DNA of 64,000 bases from a bacterium (GCA_037128595.1 JBAXWB010000008.1:69889-133888); one strand, 5' to 3'. Counted from the stretch's first letter, positions 17,323 to 26,267 are shown. Notes: generated from the letters alone by a model not told the origin. A program made the numbers and translations.

Positions 17323-18387
17323 CTACATTCCAGGAATGAACTTCTGCTGGGGGTCCATCCCGGCGATGAATTCGGCCAGCAGTTTCGAGCAGTTATCCAG
17401 ATCATCCAGCGAGATGACCTCCACCGAGGTATGCATATAGCGGTTAGGAATGCTCACCAGGGCCGCAGCCACCCCGGACCGGTTCACCTGCATGGCATTC
17501 GCATCCGTCCCCGTCGCCGAGGGCTCCGCGGTAATTTGAAAGGGAATCTTGTTCTTTTTGGCAGACGCCTCCATCACCCGGGCCAACACCGGATTGATGT
17601 TGGGACCGCGATGCAGCGTCGGGCCCTTGCCCAGTTTGCACTCGCCGGTGCGTTTGACTTCTCCCCCGGGATAATCCGAGGCAAACCCGACATCCACGGC
17701 AATCCCCACATGCGGATCAATCCCGAAAGCGCTCGTGCGGGCTCCCCGCAACCCGATCTCCTCCTGGACACTGGTCACGCCGTAGACCGCCACCTTGAGT
17801 TTGCGCCCTTTTAACCGCCGCAAGGTCTCGGCCACCACGAACGCGCCCGCCCGGTCATCAAATCCACGCCCGGCCACCAGATTGTTCATCATTTTTTCGA
17901 GACCGACATCAATCGTCACATAGTCGCCAATGTCGACGACCCGGGCCGCGTCCTTGCGGTTCTTCGCGCCGATATCAATCCACATCTCGTGCAACTTGAT
18001 CGCCTTGCCCCGCTCTTCCGCTTCCAGCATATGAATCGGCTTGCGTCCGATCACGCCAAACACCGCTCCCTTCGCCGAGTGGATCTTGACGCGCTGTCCG
18101 CTGATCACCGCTGGATCGATGCCACCCACCGCCGCGAAGGAAAGAAACCCGCGATCCTCAATATGCACCACCATCAGCCCGATTTCATCGCAATGCCCCG
18201 CCAGCATCACCCGGACCGGCGCCCCAGGATTGATGACACCGATCAGATTGCCATGCACGTCGGCACGGACTTCATCGCAATAGTCCGCCATCCGCTTTTT
18301 GAAAATAGATTGAATGTGCCATTCGAACCCGGAAGGACTGGCCACCCCGATCACCTGTTTCAGAAAATCAAAAGAATCTTTTTGCAT
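17323..18387 (-). CDS. M42 family metallo-aminopeptidase
   Basis: 354 residues with all di-zinc ligands of the M42 (FrvX/glutamyl aminopeptidase/TET) family: AGHCDEIGL (His65 and catalytic Asp67), GFDDRAGAFV (bridging Asp), SVQEEIGLRGA (catalytic Glu pair), AVDVGFAS (Asp) and NRYMHTSVEV (His). The fold carries a PDZ-like insertion (about 75-165). Such enzymes form dodecameric peptidases that trim peptides in the cytosol. Convergent with the glycosyltransferase gene, with 7 nt between stops. Confidence 0.93.
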   Translation of the reverse strand: MQKDSFDFLKQVIGVASPSGFEWHIQSIFKKRMADYCDEVRADVHGNLIGVINPGAPVRVMLAGHCDEIGLMVVHIEDRGFLSFAAVGGIDPAVISGQRVKIHSAKGAVFGVIGRKPIHMLEAEERGKAIKLHEMWIDIGAKNRKDAARVVDIGDYVTIDVGLEKMMNNLVAGRGFDDRAGAFVVAETLRRLKGRKLKVAVYGVTSVQEEIGLRGARTSAFGIDPHVGIAVDVGFASDYPGGEVKRTGECKLGKGPTLHRGPNINPVLARVMEASAKKNKIPFQITAEPSATGTDANAMQVNRSGVAAALVSIPNRYMHTSVEVISLDDLDNCSKLLAEFIAGMDPQQKFIPGM

Positions 18388-18500
18388 GACAGAATTACTC
18401 CTCCATTGAATTTCTAAAAGGTATCACGGACAGGGATTTCGTCAATCCCTCAGGCAAATCCCTATTCCCCAAACAGCCTCTCCAGAGAATGGCGAAATCA

Positions 18501-19175
18501 TCACAAGGCAAGGAGCGGATCAGCGATGCCCACTTCCGTGAAGGCGCCCGCCCGTTCGGCGCAGGAGGGACACTCCCCGCAGGGTATGGCACCCCCGCGG
18601 TAACAGGTCCAGGTATGGGCGTAGTCCACGCCCAGGGCCAGGCCCAGCCGGATCTCATCGGCCTTACGCATATGCACGAACGGGGCTTCCACCGTCACGG
18701 GGGTACGGCGGTTCAGCTCCAGCACCGCGTTGATGCGCTCGAGGAAATCCGGCGTGCAATCCCAGTACCCGTAGCTGTCCTGGGTCTGGGCGCCATAGAA
18801 GAGCGCAGACACTCCCCGCGCCTCCGCGTAGGCCGCCGCGACGGAGAGCAACATCATATTCCGGTTAGGCACGTAGGTGGGCGGTTGCGTCAACTCCGAA
18901 GCCGTCAAATCGGCCAGCCGCGGCACGGCCATCCGCTCATCCGTTAAGGTGGAGCTGCCGGGCGTCAACGCCCCGAAAAAGCCCATATCCACCACATCAT
19001 GCGCCTTCACCCCGGCCGCCTTGGCCTGCCAGGCCGCCGCCTCTAATTCCCGCAGGTGCTTCTGGCCGTAAATGAAGGACAACGCGTAGACTTCCTGCGC
19101 CCCCAGCCTCTGAATCACGTAATGCAGCAGGGTCGAGGAATCCATGCCTCCTGATAATAAGACTACGGCTTTCAT
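18501..19175 (-). CDS. queC: 7-cyano-7-deazaguanine synthase QueC
   Basis: 224-residue ATP-dependent enzyme converting 7-carboxy-7-deazaguanine to preQ0 in queuosine synthesis. The PP-loop SGGMDSST lies at residues 8-15. The C-terminal zinc site is visible as CYRGGAIPCGECPSCAER. It sits 1 nt after queE on the same strand, so it is the last gene of a queD-queE-queC run. The 113-nt gap downstream (18388-18500) before the M42 gene holds no feature I can name. Confidence 0.96.
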   Translation of the reverse strand: MKAVVLLSGGMDSSTLLHYVIQRLGAQEVYALSFIYGQKHLRELEAAAWQAKAAGVKAHDVVDMGFFGALTPGSSTLTDERMAVPRLADLTASELTQPPTYVPNRNMMLLSVAAAYAEARGVSALFYGAQTQDSYGYWDCTPDFLERINAVLELNRRTPVTVEAPFVHMRKADEIRLGLALGVDYAHTWTCYRGGAIPCGECPSCAERAGAFTEVGIADPLLAL

Positions 19176-19176
19176 T

Positions 19177-19821
19177 TCAGGGCACCCCTAACACCTTGTG
19201 TAATTGGACCTGCAGCCGGACGGGAAGCCCCGCCTCGAGCACCCAGGCGGCCAGCATACTGGCAGAAACCCGCTCTTGCACCGGACTGAACAGGACGGCA
19301 TGGCAACGGCGGGCAAGGTCATGCTTCTCAACCAGACGGCGGGCCCAGACGAAATCGCGACGGCTGGAAATGACCAGCTTCACTTCATCATAGGCGCGCA
19401 ACCGGTTCAGGTTCCCCATATCCATGGACGCCGCTTCGCCACTATCGGGCGACTTGATATCCATCACCGCGATCACCCCTTCAGGGATGGCCGAAACATC
19501 CATGCTCCCATTGGTTTCCACCAGCACCGGCCGCCCCTTCCCCGCCCCGTGCAGGGCCAGCGCCAGCGCCCGGAAGCCGGGCTGCGCCAAAGGTTCCCCG
19601 CCCGTAATCTCCGCAATGGCGGCCGAACTCGCCGCGAACTGCCGGGCCAGCGCCCCCATGGAGGTCTTTTTGCCCTGCGGATAGCTGTGGATTGAGTCGC
19701 AATACCGGCACCGCAAATTACACCCGCTCAGCCGGACAAAAAAACAGGGCAGTCCCGACCAGGTCGATTCGCCCTGAATGGAGGTAAAGGTCTCGGTCAC
19801 GAATACGGAATTAGACTTCAT
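19177..19821 (-). CDS. queE: 7-carboxy-7-deazaguanine synthase QueE (radical SAM)
   Basis: 214-residue radical SAM enzyme forming 7-carboxy-7-deazaguanine from 6-carboxytetrahydropterin. The SAM cluster motif LSGCNLRCRYCDS has the CxxxCxxC spacing with the short loop typical of QueE. The substrate-facing N-terminus ETFTSIQGESTWSGLPCFFVR and EITGGEPLAQPG are also family marks. Its start overlaps queD by 11 nt and its end abuts queC, which supports co-translation of the three preQ0 steps. Confidence 0.95.
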   Translation of the reverse strand: MKSNSVFVTETFTSIQGESTWSGLPCFFVRLSGCNLRCRYCDSIHSYPQGKKTSMGALARQFAASSAAIAEITGGEPLAQPGFRALALALHGAGKGRPVLVETNGSMDVSAIPEGVIAVMDIKSPDSGEAASMDMGNLNRLRAYDEVKLVISSRRDFVWARRLVEKHDLARRCHAVLFSPVQERVSASMLAAWVLEAGLPVRLQVQLHKVLGVP

Positions 19822-20185
19822 CCCAATAGCTCGCGGTGGTCCCGGGGGTTTCGCATATGGTCACCTTGGACACACGATGTGATGCGTTGTTCAGATGCTG
19901 ACCAAGCTTCGCGAACAGGTAGCGGGCCAAATGCTCGGACGTGGGGTTATCCCGCAGAAAAGCCGGCACTTGATTGAGATCGCAATGATCGACCTCTTTC
20001 ATGACCTCCTTGATGGCGGCCTTGATATCCCGGAAGTCCACTAACATCCCCAACTCATTAACGGCTTTACCCTGGACAAATATCTCCACATCCCAGTTGT
20101 GGCCATGCAGGTTGGCGCAGGCCCCATCATAACCGATAAGCCGGTGAGCGGCTGAAAAATGCGTTTTAACACTCAATTCAAACAT
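19811..20185 (-). CDS. queD: 6-carboxytetrahydropterin synthase QueD
   Basis: 124-residue T-fold enzyme that converts dihydroneopterin triphosphate to 6-carboxytetrahydropterin. Zinc ligands are seen in FSAAHRLIGYDG and LHGHNWDVEI, the catalytic Cys lies in ACANLHGH, and VDFRDIKAAIKEV and VDHCDLNQV follow. The C-terminal ICETPGTTASYW carries the substrate-binding Glu. It starts 12 nt after the stand-alone IMP cyclohydrolase gene. Confidence 0.95.
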   Translation of the reverse strand: MFELSVKTHFSAAHRLIGYDGACANLHGHNWDVEIFVQGKAVNELGMLVDFRDIKAAIKEVMKEVDHCDLNQVPAFLRDNPTSEHLARYLFAKLGQHLNNASHRVSKVTICETPGTTASYWDEV

Positions 20186-20197
20186 ACATCACATCCT

Positions 20198-20878
20198 TCA
20201 CGACTTAAACTGGTAACATGCCTTGATCTCATCAAAACGCTTCCCGTTGAGATAGGCCGCTATGGCGGTATCGTAGCCGGCCGTATGGGCAAACGCCTTT
20301 TGTGCCAGTTCAAAACGGGTCTTCAACGTCAGACGTCCCTGCCCGGCCTTCAACTCCCTCGTCACCCCGGCATAATCCACGGGATCCGTTACCGACGCCA
20401 CCCGCAGGAAATTCTTCGCTGACGCCCGCACCATACAGGGCCCGCCAATGTCAATGTTGGCACGCGCCATTTCCGGCGTGGCATCCGGCTTAGCCACGGT
20501 CTGGACAAAGGGGTACAGATTGACGATCACCATATCCAACGCCACCCCCTGCGTCCGCTTCAGGTCCTCGACATGGGCGGGATTATACGTCTCGCTCAAC
20601 AACCCCAGGTAAATCTTGAAATCCAGGGTTTTGACCAGCCCGCCCTGCATTTCCGGCTGTCCCGTGTAGTCCGAAACAGAAATCAGATTCTTCGAATCCC
20701 GGCCCAGGATGTCCCTCAAGGCCGTGAAAGTGCCCCCCGTCGAATAAATCTTCACGGCCGGATTGATCCTGAGCAAATCAGGAATAAACTGATCGAGTCC
20801 GGTCTTGTCCGACACACTGGCCAGAACGTTCTGAATCATTACGCCATCATCAATTCGCTGCACAAAGTTAACCGCCAT
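20198..20878 (-). CDS. Stand-alone IMP cyclohydrolase (PurH N-terminal domain)
   Basis: 226 residues matching only the MGS-like inosinicase half of bifunctional PurH: NVLASVSDKTGL, KIYSTGGTFTALRD, GQPEMQGGLVKTL (variant of the PEILGGRVKTLHP motif), MVIVNLYPF, IDIGGPCMVRASAKN and the final KAFAHTAGYDTAIAAYL. In most bacteria this domain is fused to the AICAR transformylase (about 510 residues in total). Here the stop is clean and no transformylase follows. It would close the purine ring to IMP. Why it leads the queD-queE-queC run is not known; GTP supplies queuosine synthesis. Confidence 0.88.
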   Translation of the reverse strand: MAVNFVQRIDDGVMIQNVLASVSDKTGLDQFIPDLLRINPAVKIYSTGGTFTALRDILGRDSKNLISVSDYTGQPEMQGGLVKTLDFKIYLGLLSETYNPAHVEDLKRTQGVALDMVIVNLYPFVQTVAKPDATPEMARANIDIGGPCMVRASAKNFLRVASVTDPVDYAGVTRELKAGQGRLTLKTRFELAQKAFAHTAGYDTAIAAYLNGKRFDEIKACYQFKS

Positions 20879-20905
20879 ACCACTACTCCTGTTGTTTGCT
20901 TTTGA

Positions 20906-20933
20906 GCATTATGCCAGAAACCGCGAGTCACAA
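20906..20933 (-). promoter_or_regulatory. Candidate promoter for the purH-N/queDEC run
   Basis: On the minus strand: TTGTGA (20933-20928), 16-nt spacer, TAATGC (20911-20906), 28 nt upstream of the start at 20878. By-eye match only. Confidence 0.3.
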
Positions 20934-20965
20934 AAGACAAGATTTCACTCCCCATCCGTTTCGCA

Positions 20966-22183
20966 TCATGAAGACGGCAGCAAGGCGTCCGTGTTTTTCA
21001 GCCGCTGCGCCATTTCCTGCAACAAAGCGAGAATCACAGCGGGATTCTGACGGAGCATCGCCTCCATATTGGCGGCGGATATGGTCACGAGCTGTGTTCC
21101 CGCCTCACCGACCACCGCACTGGCGGAGCGGTTCGCCTTCAGCAACATGGCCATCTCCCCGAAATATTCCCCCTCGTGCATCACCTTCAACACCTGAGCC
21201 CCCTTCGTCAATTGCACTGAGCCAGAGATAATGTAAAACATGGCATCCCCGGGGTCCCCCTCATTGAAAAGAACGTGATTTTCCTCATAGCCCTGCCGGT
21301 ATTTCCGTAACCGTTCGGCATACTTATGACGTTTTTCAGGGGATACGAACAACTCTCGCACCAGGATGGCCTCACGCCAGTGAATGCAGGCCGCTACCTC
21401 AATCCCGAGCAGGATGGCCACAAAGGAGTAGTAGATCCAGATTAACAGCAGGAACACAGCCTTCAACGAGCCAAAGGCATAGCCGTAATCCGGATTGAAC
21501 TTCATGACTGCGGTGAAGGCCGGGCCCATAAACCCTAACAGGACCGCAGTCACCAGTCCGCCCGTCACCACCGCGCCAATACGCAGCCGCACCGGGGCAA
21601 ATACATAATAAATAATGGAGAGCAGGACCACGGTTATCAGCACCGGCAGCAGGATATCCGTCAATCTCAGGACCAATGGCATCTTCCCGGCAATGAAACT
21701 GCCGACGACGGCATAAGCGATCTCTCCCACCACCAGCAGGAACAGCATAACCAACATCAGGAAAACTGCCGCGCCATCCAACAGTTTTTCCTTGAGGAAA
21801 GGAAGCGGCCGATCCCGCTTATAAATCTGGTCAAACGCCCCGCGAAAGGCACCCGCCAGGGGAATGACCGCCCAGAGCAACAACAACAAACTAATGCCGC
21901 CCCAGGTCTTCTGGATCGACAGCCCCTCCACTTCGCGGATAATGACGTCACTGAACATCGGCATCAACTGGGAGACAACGCGCTCAATCGCGTCCATGGT
22001 CACCTGGGAGGAGACCATGGAACGTCCGGCCACAAACAGCAGAAGCAGAACCAGGGGGAACAGTGCGAAAAAGGTGTTATAAGCCAACACAGCCGCCTTC
22101 TCCAACCCCTTGTTCTTGATAAAGGAGAAGAACGCCTCCCGCAAAACGAACCCGGCAAAATCAATGGATTTAAATAGTTTCAT
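20966..22183 (-). CDS. YihY/BrkB membrane protein fused to a cyclic-nucleotide-binding domain
   Basis: About 405 residues from the ATG at 22183 (an in-frame ATG at 22201 is also possible). Residues 1-270 are a BrkB/YihY domain with six hydrophobic segments (LAYNTFFALFPLVLLLLFVAG, LLLLLWAVIPLAGAFRGAF, LLLIWIYYSFVAILLGIEVA). Residues about 285-400 are a cNMP/CRP-like sensor: VLFNEGDPGDAMFYIISGSV, then GEYFGEMAMLLKANRSASA, matching the phosphate-binding cassette. BrkB proteins are poorly understood (once thought to be RNase BN). The fusion suggests cyclic-nucleotide control of membrane function. Confidence 0.9.
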   Translation of the reverse strand: MKLFKSIDFAGFVLREAFFSFIKNKGLEKAAVLAYNTFFALFPLVLLLLFVAGRSMVSSQVTMDAIERVVSQLMPMFSDVIIREVEGLSIQKTWGGISLLLLLWAVIPLAGAFRGAFDQIYKRDRPLPFLKEKLLDGAAVFLMLVMLFLLVVGEIAYAVVGSFIAGKMPLVLRLTDILLPVLITVVLLSIIYYVFAPVRLRIGAVVTGGLVTAVLLGFMGPAFTAVMKFNPDYGYAFGSLKAVFLLLIWIYYSFVAILLGIEVAACIHWREAILVRELFVSPEKRHKYAERLRKYRQGYEENHVLFNEGDPGDAMFYIISGSVQLTKGAQVLKVMHEGEYFGEMAMLLKANRSASAVVGEAGTQLVTISAANMEAMLRQNPAVILALLQEMAQRLKNTDALLPSS

Positions 22184-22326
22184 AGGCCACCCCTCCACCA
22201 TACCTGATTCAGGCCCATTGAAAAATCAAAAATGCCCCAAGGTTTGACTGGACTCACCGCCACAGTCTTGGGTAGCATCCCCACCCAGAAAAAGAATGCG
22301 CCGAGTGCGCATGAAAAGAGAAAAAT

Positions 22327-23343
22327 ATGAAAAAATATAATGTTTGCGTTGTCGGTATCGGAGCAGTAGGAACCGAAATGATCCGCCTGCTCAAAAAACG
22401 TAATTTTCCTATTCAATCTTTAATCATCCTGGCACGCAGCGAACGCACGGAAATCATCGATGGCGAAAGCTATCCCGTGAAGGTAGCCGCCCCGGAAGCC
22501 TTTGACGGCATGGATTTCGCCTTCTTTGCGGGAACGGAAGGGGCCAAGGGCGCCTCCCAGACCCTGGGCTGGGAAGCGGCCAAGCGTGGCTGTATCGTCG
22601 TGGATAACGGAGATGACTTCCGCATGGATCCGCGCGTCCCGCTGGTGATTCCGGAAATCAATCCGGAGGCGCTGGATAACCACCAGGGCTTTATCGCCAA
22701 CCCGAACTGCAGCACCATCATTGCCCTGATGCCACTGGTGGCCATCCATAAGGCGGCCCGCATCAAGCGCCTGGTTGCCAGCACCTATCAAGCGGTCTCA
22801 GGAACCGGGAGTGCGGCGGTCAAGGAACTCGACGCCCAGGCGAAGGCCTGGGCCGCCGGGCAACCCCTGCCCCGCGAAGTGTATCCCCATCAGATTGCCT
22901 TCAATCTGATCCCCTGCGTCGGCTCCTTTAAGGATGACTCCGGGGAATCCACCGAAGAAATCAAAATGCGCAAGGAGACCCATAAAATCCTCGATGCGTC
23001 CATCCGGGTGGCGACCACCTGCGTGCGCGTCCCGGTCTTTAACGCCCACAGTATTGCCATTAATATCGATCTGGAAAAACCGCTTTCCGTGGAAGCGGCC
23101 CGGGCGCTATTGGCCAAGACCCCCGGAGTTCGCGTGGTGGATGATCCCAAAGCCAACGCCTATCCGATGCCCCTCCAAGCCTCGGGCCAGTATGACGTCC
23201 TGGTCGGGCGTATCCGCAAGGATTACAGCTCGGAAAACGGATTGGCGCTGTGGTGCGCCGGGGACAACATCTGGAAAGGTGCCGCACAGAATGCGATCCA
23301 GATCGCTGAAGTCATGATCGCCCGCGGCCTGATCAGGAAATAA
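22327..23343 (+). CDS. asd: Aspartate-semialdehyde dehydrogenase
   Basis: 338 residues; reduces aspartyl phosphate to the semialdehyde in the lysine, threonine and methionine pathway. Visible are the NADP-binding VVGIGAVGTEMIRLL, catalytic Cys128 in NPNCSTI, STYQAVSGTGSAA, FNLIPCVGSF, RVPVFNAHSIAIN (active-site His) and C-terminal WCAGDNIWKGAAQNA. This is the usual bacterial form. It is followed at once by a strong terminator, so it is probably monocistronic. Confidence 0.97.
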   Translation: MKKYNVCVVGIGAVGTEMIRLLKKRNFPIQSLIILARSERTEIIDGESYPVKVAAPEAFDGMDFAFFAGTEGAKGASQTLGWEAAKRGCIVVDNGDDFRMDPRVPLVIPEINPEALDNHQGFIANPNCSTIIALMPLVAIHKAARIKRLVASTYQAVSGTGSAAVKELDAQAKAWAAGQPLPREVYPHQIAFNLIPCVGSFKDDSGESTEEIKMRKETHKILDASIRVATTCVRVPVFNAHSIAINIDLEKPLSVEAARALLAKTPGVRVVDDPKANAYPMPLQASGQYDVLVGRIRKDYSSENGLALWCAGDNIWKGAAQNAIQIAEVMIARGLIRK

Positions 23344-23357
23344 CCCTCGAAAATAAC

Positions 23358-23393
23358 AAAACCCCGTAACCGGAAACGGTTGCGGGGTTTTTT
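23358..23393. terminator. Intrinsic terminator after asd
   Basis: AAAACCCCGTAACC, loop GGAAAC, then GGTTGCGGGGTTTT followed by a T-run. The A-rich left side means it can also stop minus-strand transcription coming from the 52-residue lipoprotein gene, whose stop codon touches it. Confidence 0.9.
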
Positions 23394-23550
23394 ATTGTCG
23401 GGCGCCTGGAGCTGAAAACCCGGGAATCCCAGGGGCCCCTTCCCATGATTGAGGGGTATTCCAAGGCATATCAGAATCATTTTCCGTGGCACAACCGCCC
23501 GCCAGGCAGAGCCCCAAGGCCATCACCAGCAATAGCATCAGGCGTAGCAT
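23392..23550 (-). CDS. Small lipoprotein (52 aa)
   Basis: Short reading frame beginning MLRLMLLLVMALGLCLAGGC: a signal peptide ending in a perfect lipobox (LAGGC), then ATENDSDMPWNTPQSWEG and a Gly/Pro-rich end. AAAGGGG lies 5 nt upstream of the ATG at 23550, and the stop runs into the asd terminator, so gene and terminator fit together. It follows the membrane coiled-coil gene (24517-23576) by 25 nt. Acidic residues after the cysteine include no Asp at +2, so outer-membrane sorting is likely. Function unknown. Confidence 0.75.
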   Translation of the reverse strand: MLRLMLLLVMALGLCLAGGCATENDSDMPWNTPQSWEGAPGIPGFSAPGARQ

Positions 23551-23575
23551 GTAACCCCTTTAACCGGCAGATCGT

Positions 23576-24517
23576 TCAGTAAAATACCACATCGCCTTTG
23601 GCAGGCACCAACTGGGAGTATTCCGGAAGGATTTCAGCCACAGCCACCCGTTGCTCCTTGCGAATCTCGGAAACCCGGACTTTACCCACCAGCTTATCTT
23701 TACGTTGCACCGTAAGATCGGTCATAGGAATCAGACCGGCGTCGGGCAGCATGTCAATGACTACAAAATTCCAGTTCGTATTCATGATCGCAATATGGCC
23801 CTGAACGCCGCTGGGCAGGGTATTGGTGCTGCTGGCCCCAATGATTAATTTCATTTCTTTTTCGATTTTGGCGATATAGCGCTTCCCGGCATCAATCTCG
23901 GATTCACAGGCACTGACTTTTTCCGTCAACGTCGAGATTTCACCCGTTTTCTTCTCAATATCAGCCTTCTGGGTTTCAATCTGCCCATTTAACCCTTCAA
24001 TCTCAGTCTTTTTCTTCTCAATTTCCTGCTTGGCATCGGCAAGTGCTCCGATTGTTTTCACCAGATTGTTACTGGTGGTCGCCAGTACGCCTTCCGTATT
24101 CACGAGCTGATTACTGGTTTGCCCAAGAGTGGTCCGCGTCTGGGTTAACTCGCCACGGGTATCGTTGAGACGGGTATGCTGGCGATCCGCACTGTTCAAC
24201 ACGGTCGACAGGACATCATCCATCGTACCGGCGCCGGAGGTCACCTTGCTGGGCTTCCCGTCATCCCCGATTTTATAGTACTGCTTGAGATCATCATTCT
24301 TGACGATCATGCGGGGAATGTTATCGCTGGCGGCCAGATCGGTAATAGTTGCGGGAGGCAACTCCACCGTTCCGGCGATTTTGACAACATAATCAGCGAG
24401 CTTGTTGGTCCGGCCTTTAAGCTCCGTCCGCTGACTATAAATTTTGAACTCCACAACAACTGCTGCAATACTCAATAAAAGCAAGGCAACAACCAAGACT
24501 TTCAGGGCTTTGTCCAT
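23576..24517 (-). CDS. Membrane-anchored coiled-coil protein with C-terminal beta domain
   Basis: 313 residues. An N-terminal membrane anchor (ALKVLVVALLLLSIAAVVVEF) is followed by a periplasmic region and a long heptad-rich coiled coil (about 115-215, repeated T/Q/N/E, with TEIEGLNGQIETQKADIEKK). The C-terminal 75 residues form a beta domain with NWNFVVIDMLPDAGLIPMTDLTV, KLVGKVRVSEIRKEQRVAVAEI, similar in pattern to MreC/FlgT-like beta modules. No specific family can be named. It is likely a periplasmic scaffold or envelope-spacing protein. Confidence 0.65.
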   Translation of the reverse strand: MDKALKVLVVALLLLSIAAVVVEFKIYSQRTELKGRTNKLADYVVKIAGTVELPPATITDLAASDNIPRMIVKNDDLKQYYKIGDDGKPSKVTSGAGTMDDVLSTVLNSADRQHTRLNDTRGELTQTRTTLGQTSNQLVNTEGVLATTSNNLVKTIGALADAKQEIEKKKTEIEGLNGQIETQKADIEKKTGEISTLTEKVSACESEIDAGKRYIAKIEKEMKLIIGASSTNTLPSGVQGHIAIMNTNWNFVVIDMLPDAGLIPMTDLTVQRKDKLVGKVRVSEIRKEQRVAVAEILPEYSQLVPAKGDVVFY

Positions 24518-24556
24518 GTCTGTCCTCTGGCATTAAAAGGGTTACTAATTCCGGTG

Positions 24557-24586
24557 ACTATGCACCGCTTGGCTTATTGGTGTCAA
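24557..24586 (-). promoter_or_regulatory. Candidate sigma70 promoter for the coiled-coil gene
   Basis: On the minus strand: perfect TTGACA (24586-24581), 18-nt spacer, CATAGT (24562-24557), 40 nt upstream of the start at 24517. The -35 box is consensus; the -10 is moderate. Confidence 0.5.
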
Positions 24587-24617
24587 ATAGAAATCCACCG
24601 ACGTGAATCCGCACGAT

Positions 24618-26267
24618 TTATTCATGGCCGCCCCCGGGTTTATCCTGAATCACCGTATCGCACCTCGCCGCCAACTCATTCCGCTCCGGGTAATCAATGG
24701 TATAATGCAAGCCCCGGCTTTCATTCCGTAATTGGGCCGACCGGATAATCAACTCGCCGACATCCGCGATATTCCGGAGTTCAAGAATATCCGGGGTGAC
24801 CAGGTAATCCAGATAATACTGGCGAATTTCCTCCCGCAGGTTACGAATGCGCCGGGCGGCCCGTTCCAACCGTTTATCGGACCGGACAATTCCCACATAA
24901 TCCCACATGCAGGTGCGAACCTCATTCCAGTTATGTTCGAGCACGATACTCTCATCACTAGGGACCGCCGCTCCGTATTCCCAACTTGGAATCCCCACCC
25001 CGCGCATATCCTGCCGCTCCAACTGCCCCAGGTGCTCACCCATTTTGGCGGCGCACACCAGGGCCTCCAACAGGGAATTACTGGCCAGGCGATTGGCCCC
25101 GTGCAAGCCGGTACAGGCGACCTCCCCGCAAGCAAATAAGCCCGGCATGGCGGTGCGCCCATCCACCGTCGCCTCCACACCACCACAGAAATAATGCGCC
25201 GCCGGAACAACGGGAATCAAATCTCTTGCCATATCGATCCCCAGCGACAGGCATCGGGCATAGATGTTCGGAAACCGGTTGATTAAAAAATCGACCGGAT
25301 GATGGCGGATATCCAGATACACACAGGGAGCCCCGCTCAACTTCATTTCCCGGTCAATGGCCCGCGCCACAATATCACGGGGCGCCAAGGCCCCCCGCGG
25401 GTCATAGGCATCCATGAAGGGCCGGCCCTCCGCATCCACCAGGTTGGCCCCTTCGCCCCGTACGGCCTCGCTGATTAAAAATGATTTCGCCTTCGGATGG
25501 TGAAGGATCGTGGGATGAAACTGGATAAACTCCATGTTTTTAATCGGCAAACCGGCACGCCAGGCCATGGCCACCCCGTCGCCTGTCGCGATATCCGGGT
25601 TACTGGTATACAGATACACCTTCCCGCCTCCACCGGTCGCCAACACCGTCGCAGAGGCTCGTATGGCAAAGATCCCGCCGGTATTCTCATCCAGCGCGTA
25701 CACCCCAACACAGCGGTTATCCTCCGGCCGCAAGGCCCCCGGCCCCGCCGACCCCGCCCGACCCGCAAGCCACCCGGTAGTAATCAGATCGATAACCATG
25801 CAGTGATCCATCATCGAAATCGCCGGATCGGCCTGCGCCTGGGCCAGAAGGACTTTCTCCGCCGCCTGTCCGGTAATGTCGCCCGCATGGAGTACCCGGC
25901 GCTGGGAATGCCCCCCCTCGCGTCCCAGATCATAGACCCGCCCGTCTTTGCCCGGCTCCCCGGCAAAATGCAGGCCAAAGCGTTCCAACTCCGCGATCCG
26001 CTCGGGCCCATTGCTGACAATCTCACGCACCACACTTTCATCACACAACCCCGCGCCTGCATCCAAGGTATCCTTCACATGCTCGGCAAAACTGTCCTCT
26101 GAATCCATCACACAGGCGATCCCGCCCTGGGCATAATTGGTATTACTCTCCGCACGGCCCTTCTTGGTGACCACCAGAACCCGGCCATGCCGCGCCAGAT
26201 GCAAGGCTGACATCAACCCGGCAATCCCGCTTCCCAACACCAGATAATCACAATCAATAATTTTCAT
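24618..26267 (-). CDS. nadB: L-aspartate oxidase
   Basis: 549 residues from the ATG at 26267. It makes iminoaspartate with FAD in the first step of NAD synthesis. Shown by the FAD-binding VLGSGIAGLMSALHLA, the AESNTNYAQGGIACVM segment (distinguishing NadB from succinate dehydrogenase), GGHSQRRVLHAGDITG, EFIQFHPTIL, LISEAVRGEGANLVD, ARAIDREM and ACTGLHGANRLASNSLLEAL. The length is normal. The partner nadA is not in the window. It lies 19 nt after the kinase gene on the same strand, so it may be read from that transcript. Confidence 0.96.
   Translation of the reverse strand: MKIIDCDYLVLGSGIAGLMSALHLARHGRVLVVTKKGRAESNTNYAQGGIACVMDSEDSFAEHVKDTLDAGAGLCDESVVREIVSNGPERIAELERFGLHFAGEPGKDGRVYDLGREGGHSQRRVLHAGDITGQAAEKVLLAQAQADPAISMMDHCMVIDLITTGWLAGRAGSAGPGALRPEDNRCVGVYALDENTGGIFAIRASATVLATGGGGKVYLYTSNPDIATGDGVAMAWRAGLPIKNMEFIQFHPTILHHPKAKSFLISEAVRGEGANLVDAEGRPFMDAYDPRGALAPRDIVARAIDREMKLSGAPCVYLDIRHHPVDFLINRFPNIYARCLSLGIDMARDLIPVVPAAHYFCGGVEATVDGRTAMPGLFACGEVACTGLHGANRLASNSLLEALVCAAKMGEHLGQLERQDMRGVGIPSWEYGAAVPSDESIVLEHNWNEVRTCMWDYVGIVRSDKRLERAARRIRNLREEIRQYYLDYLVTPDILELRNIADVGELIIRSAQLRNESRGLHYTIDYPERNELAARCDTVIQDKPGGGHE

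Noticed and set aside
20198-20878. Truncated purH pseudogene
   Set aside because: The domain is complete, motifs are intact, the stop is natural and the gene is tightly packed with queD, so a stand-alone enzyme is more likely.
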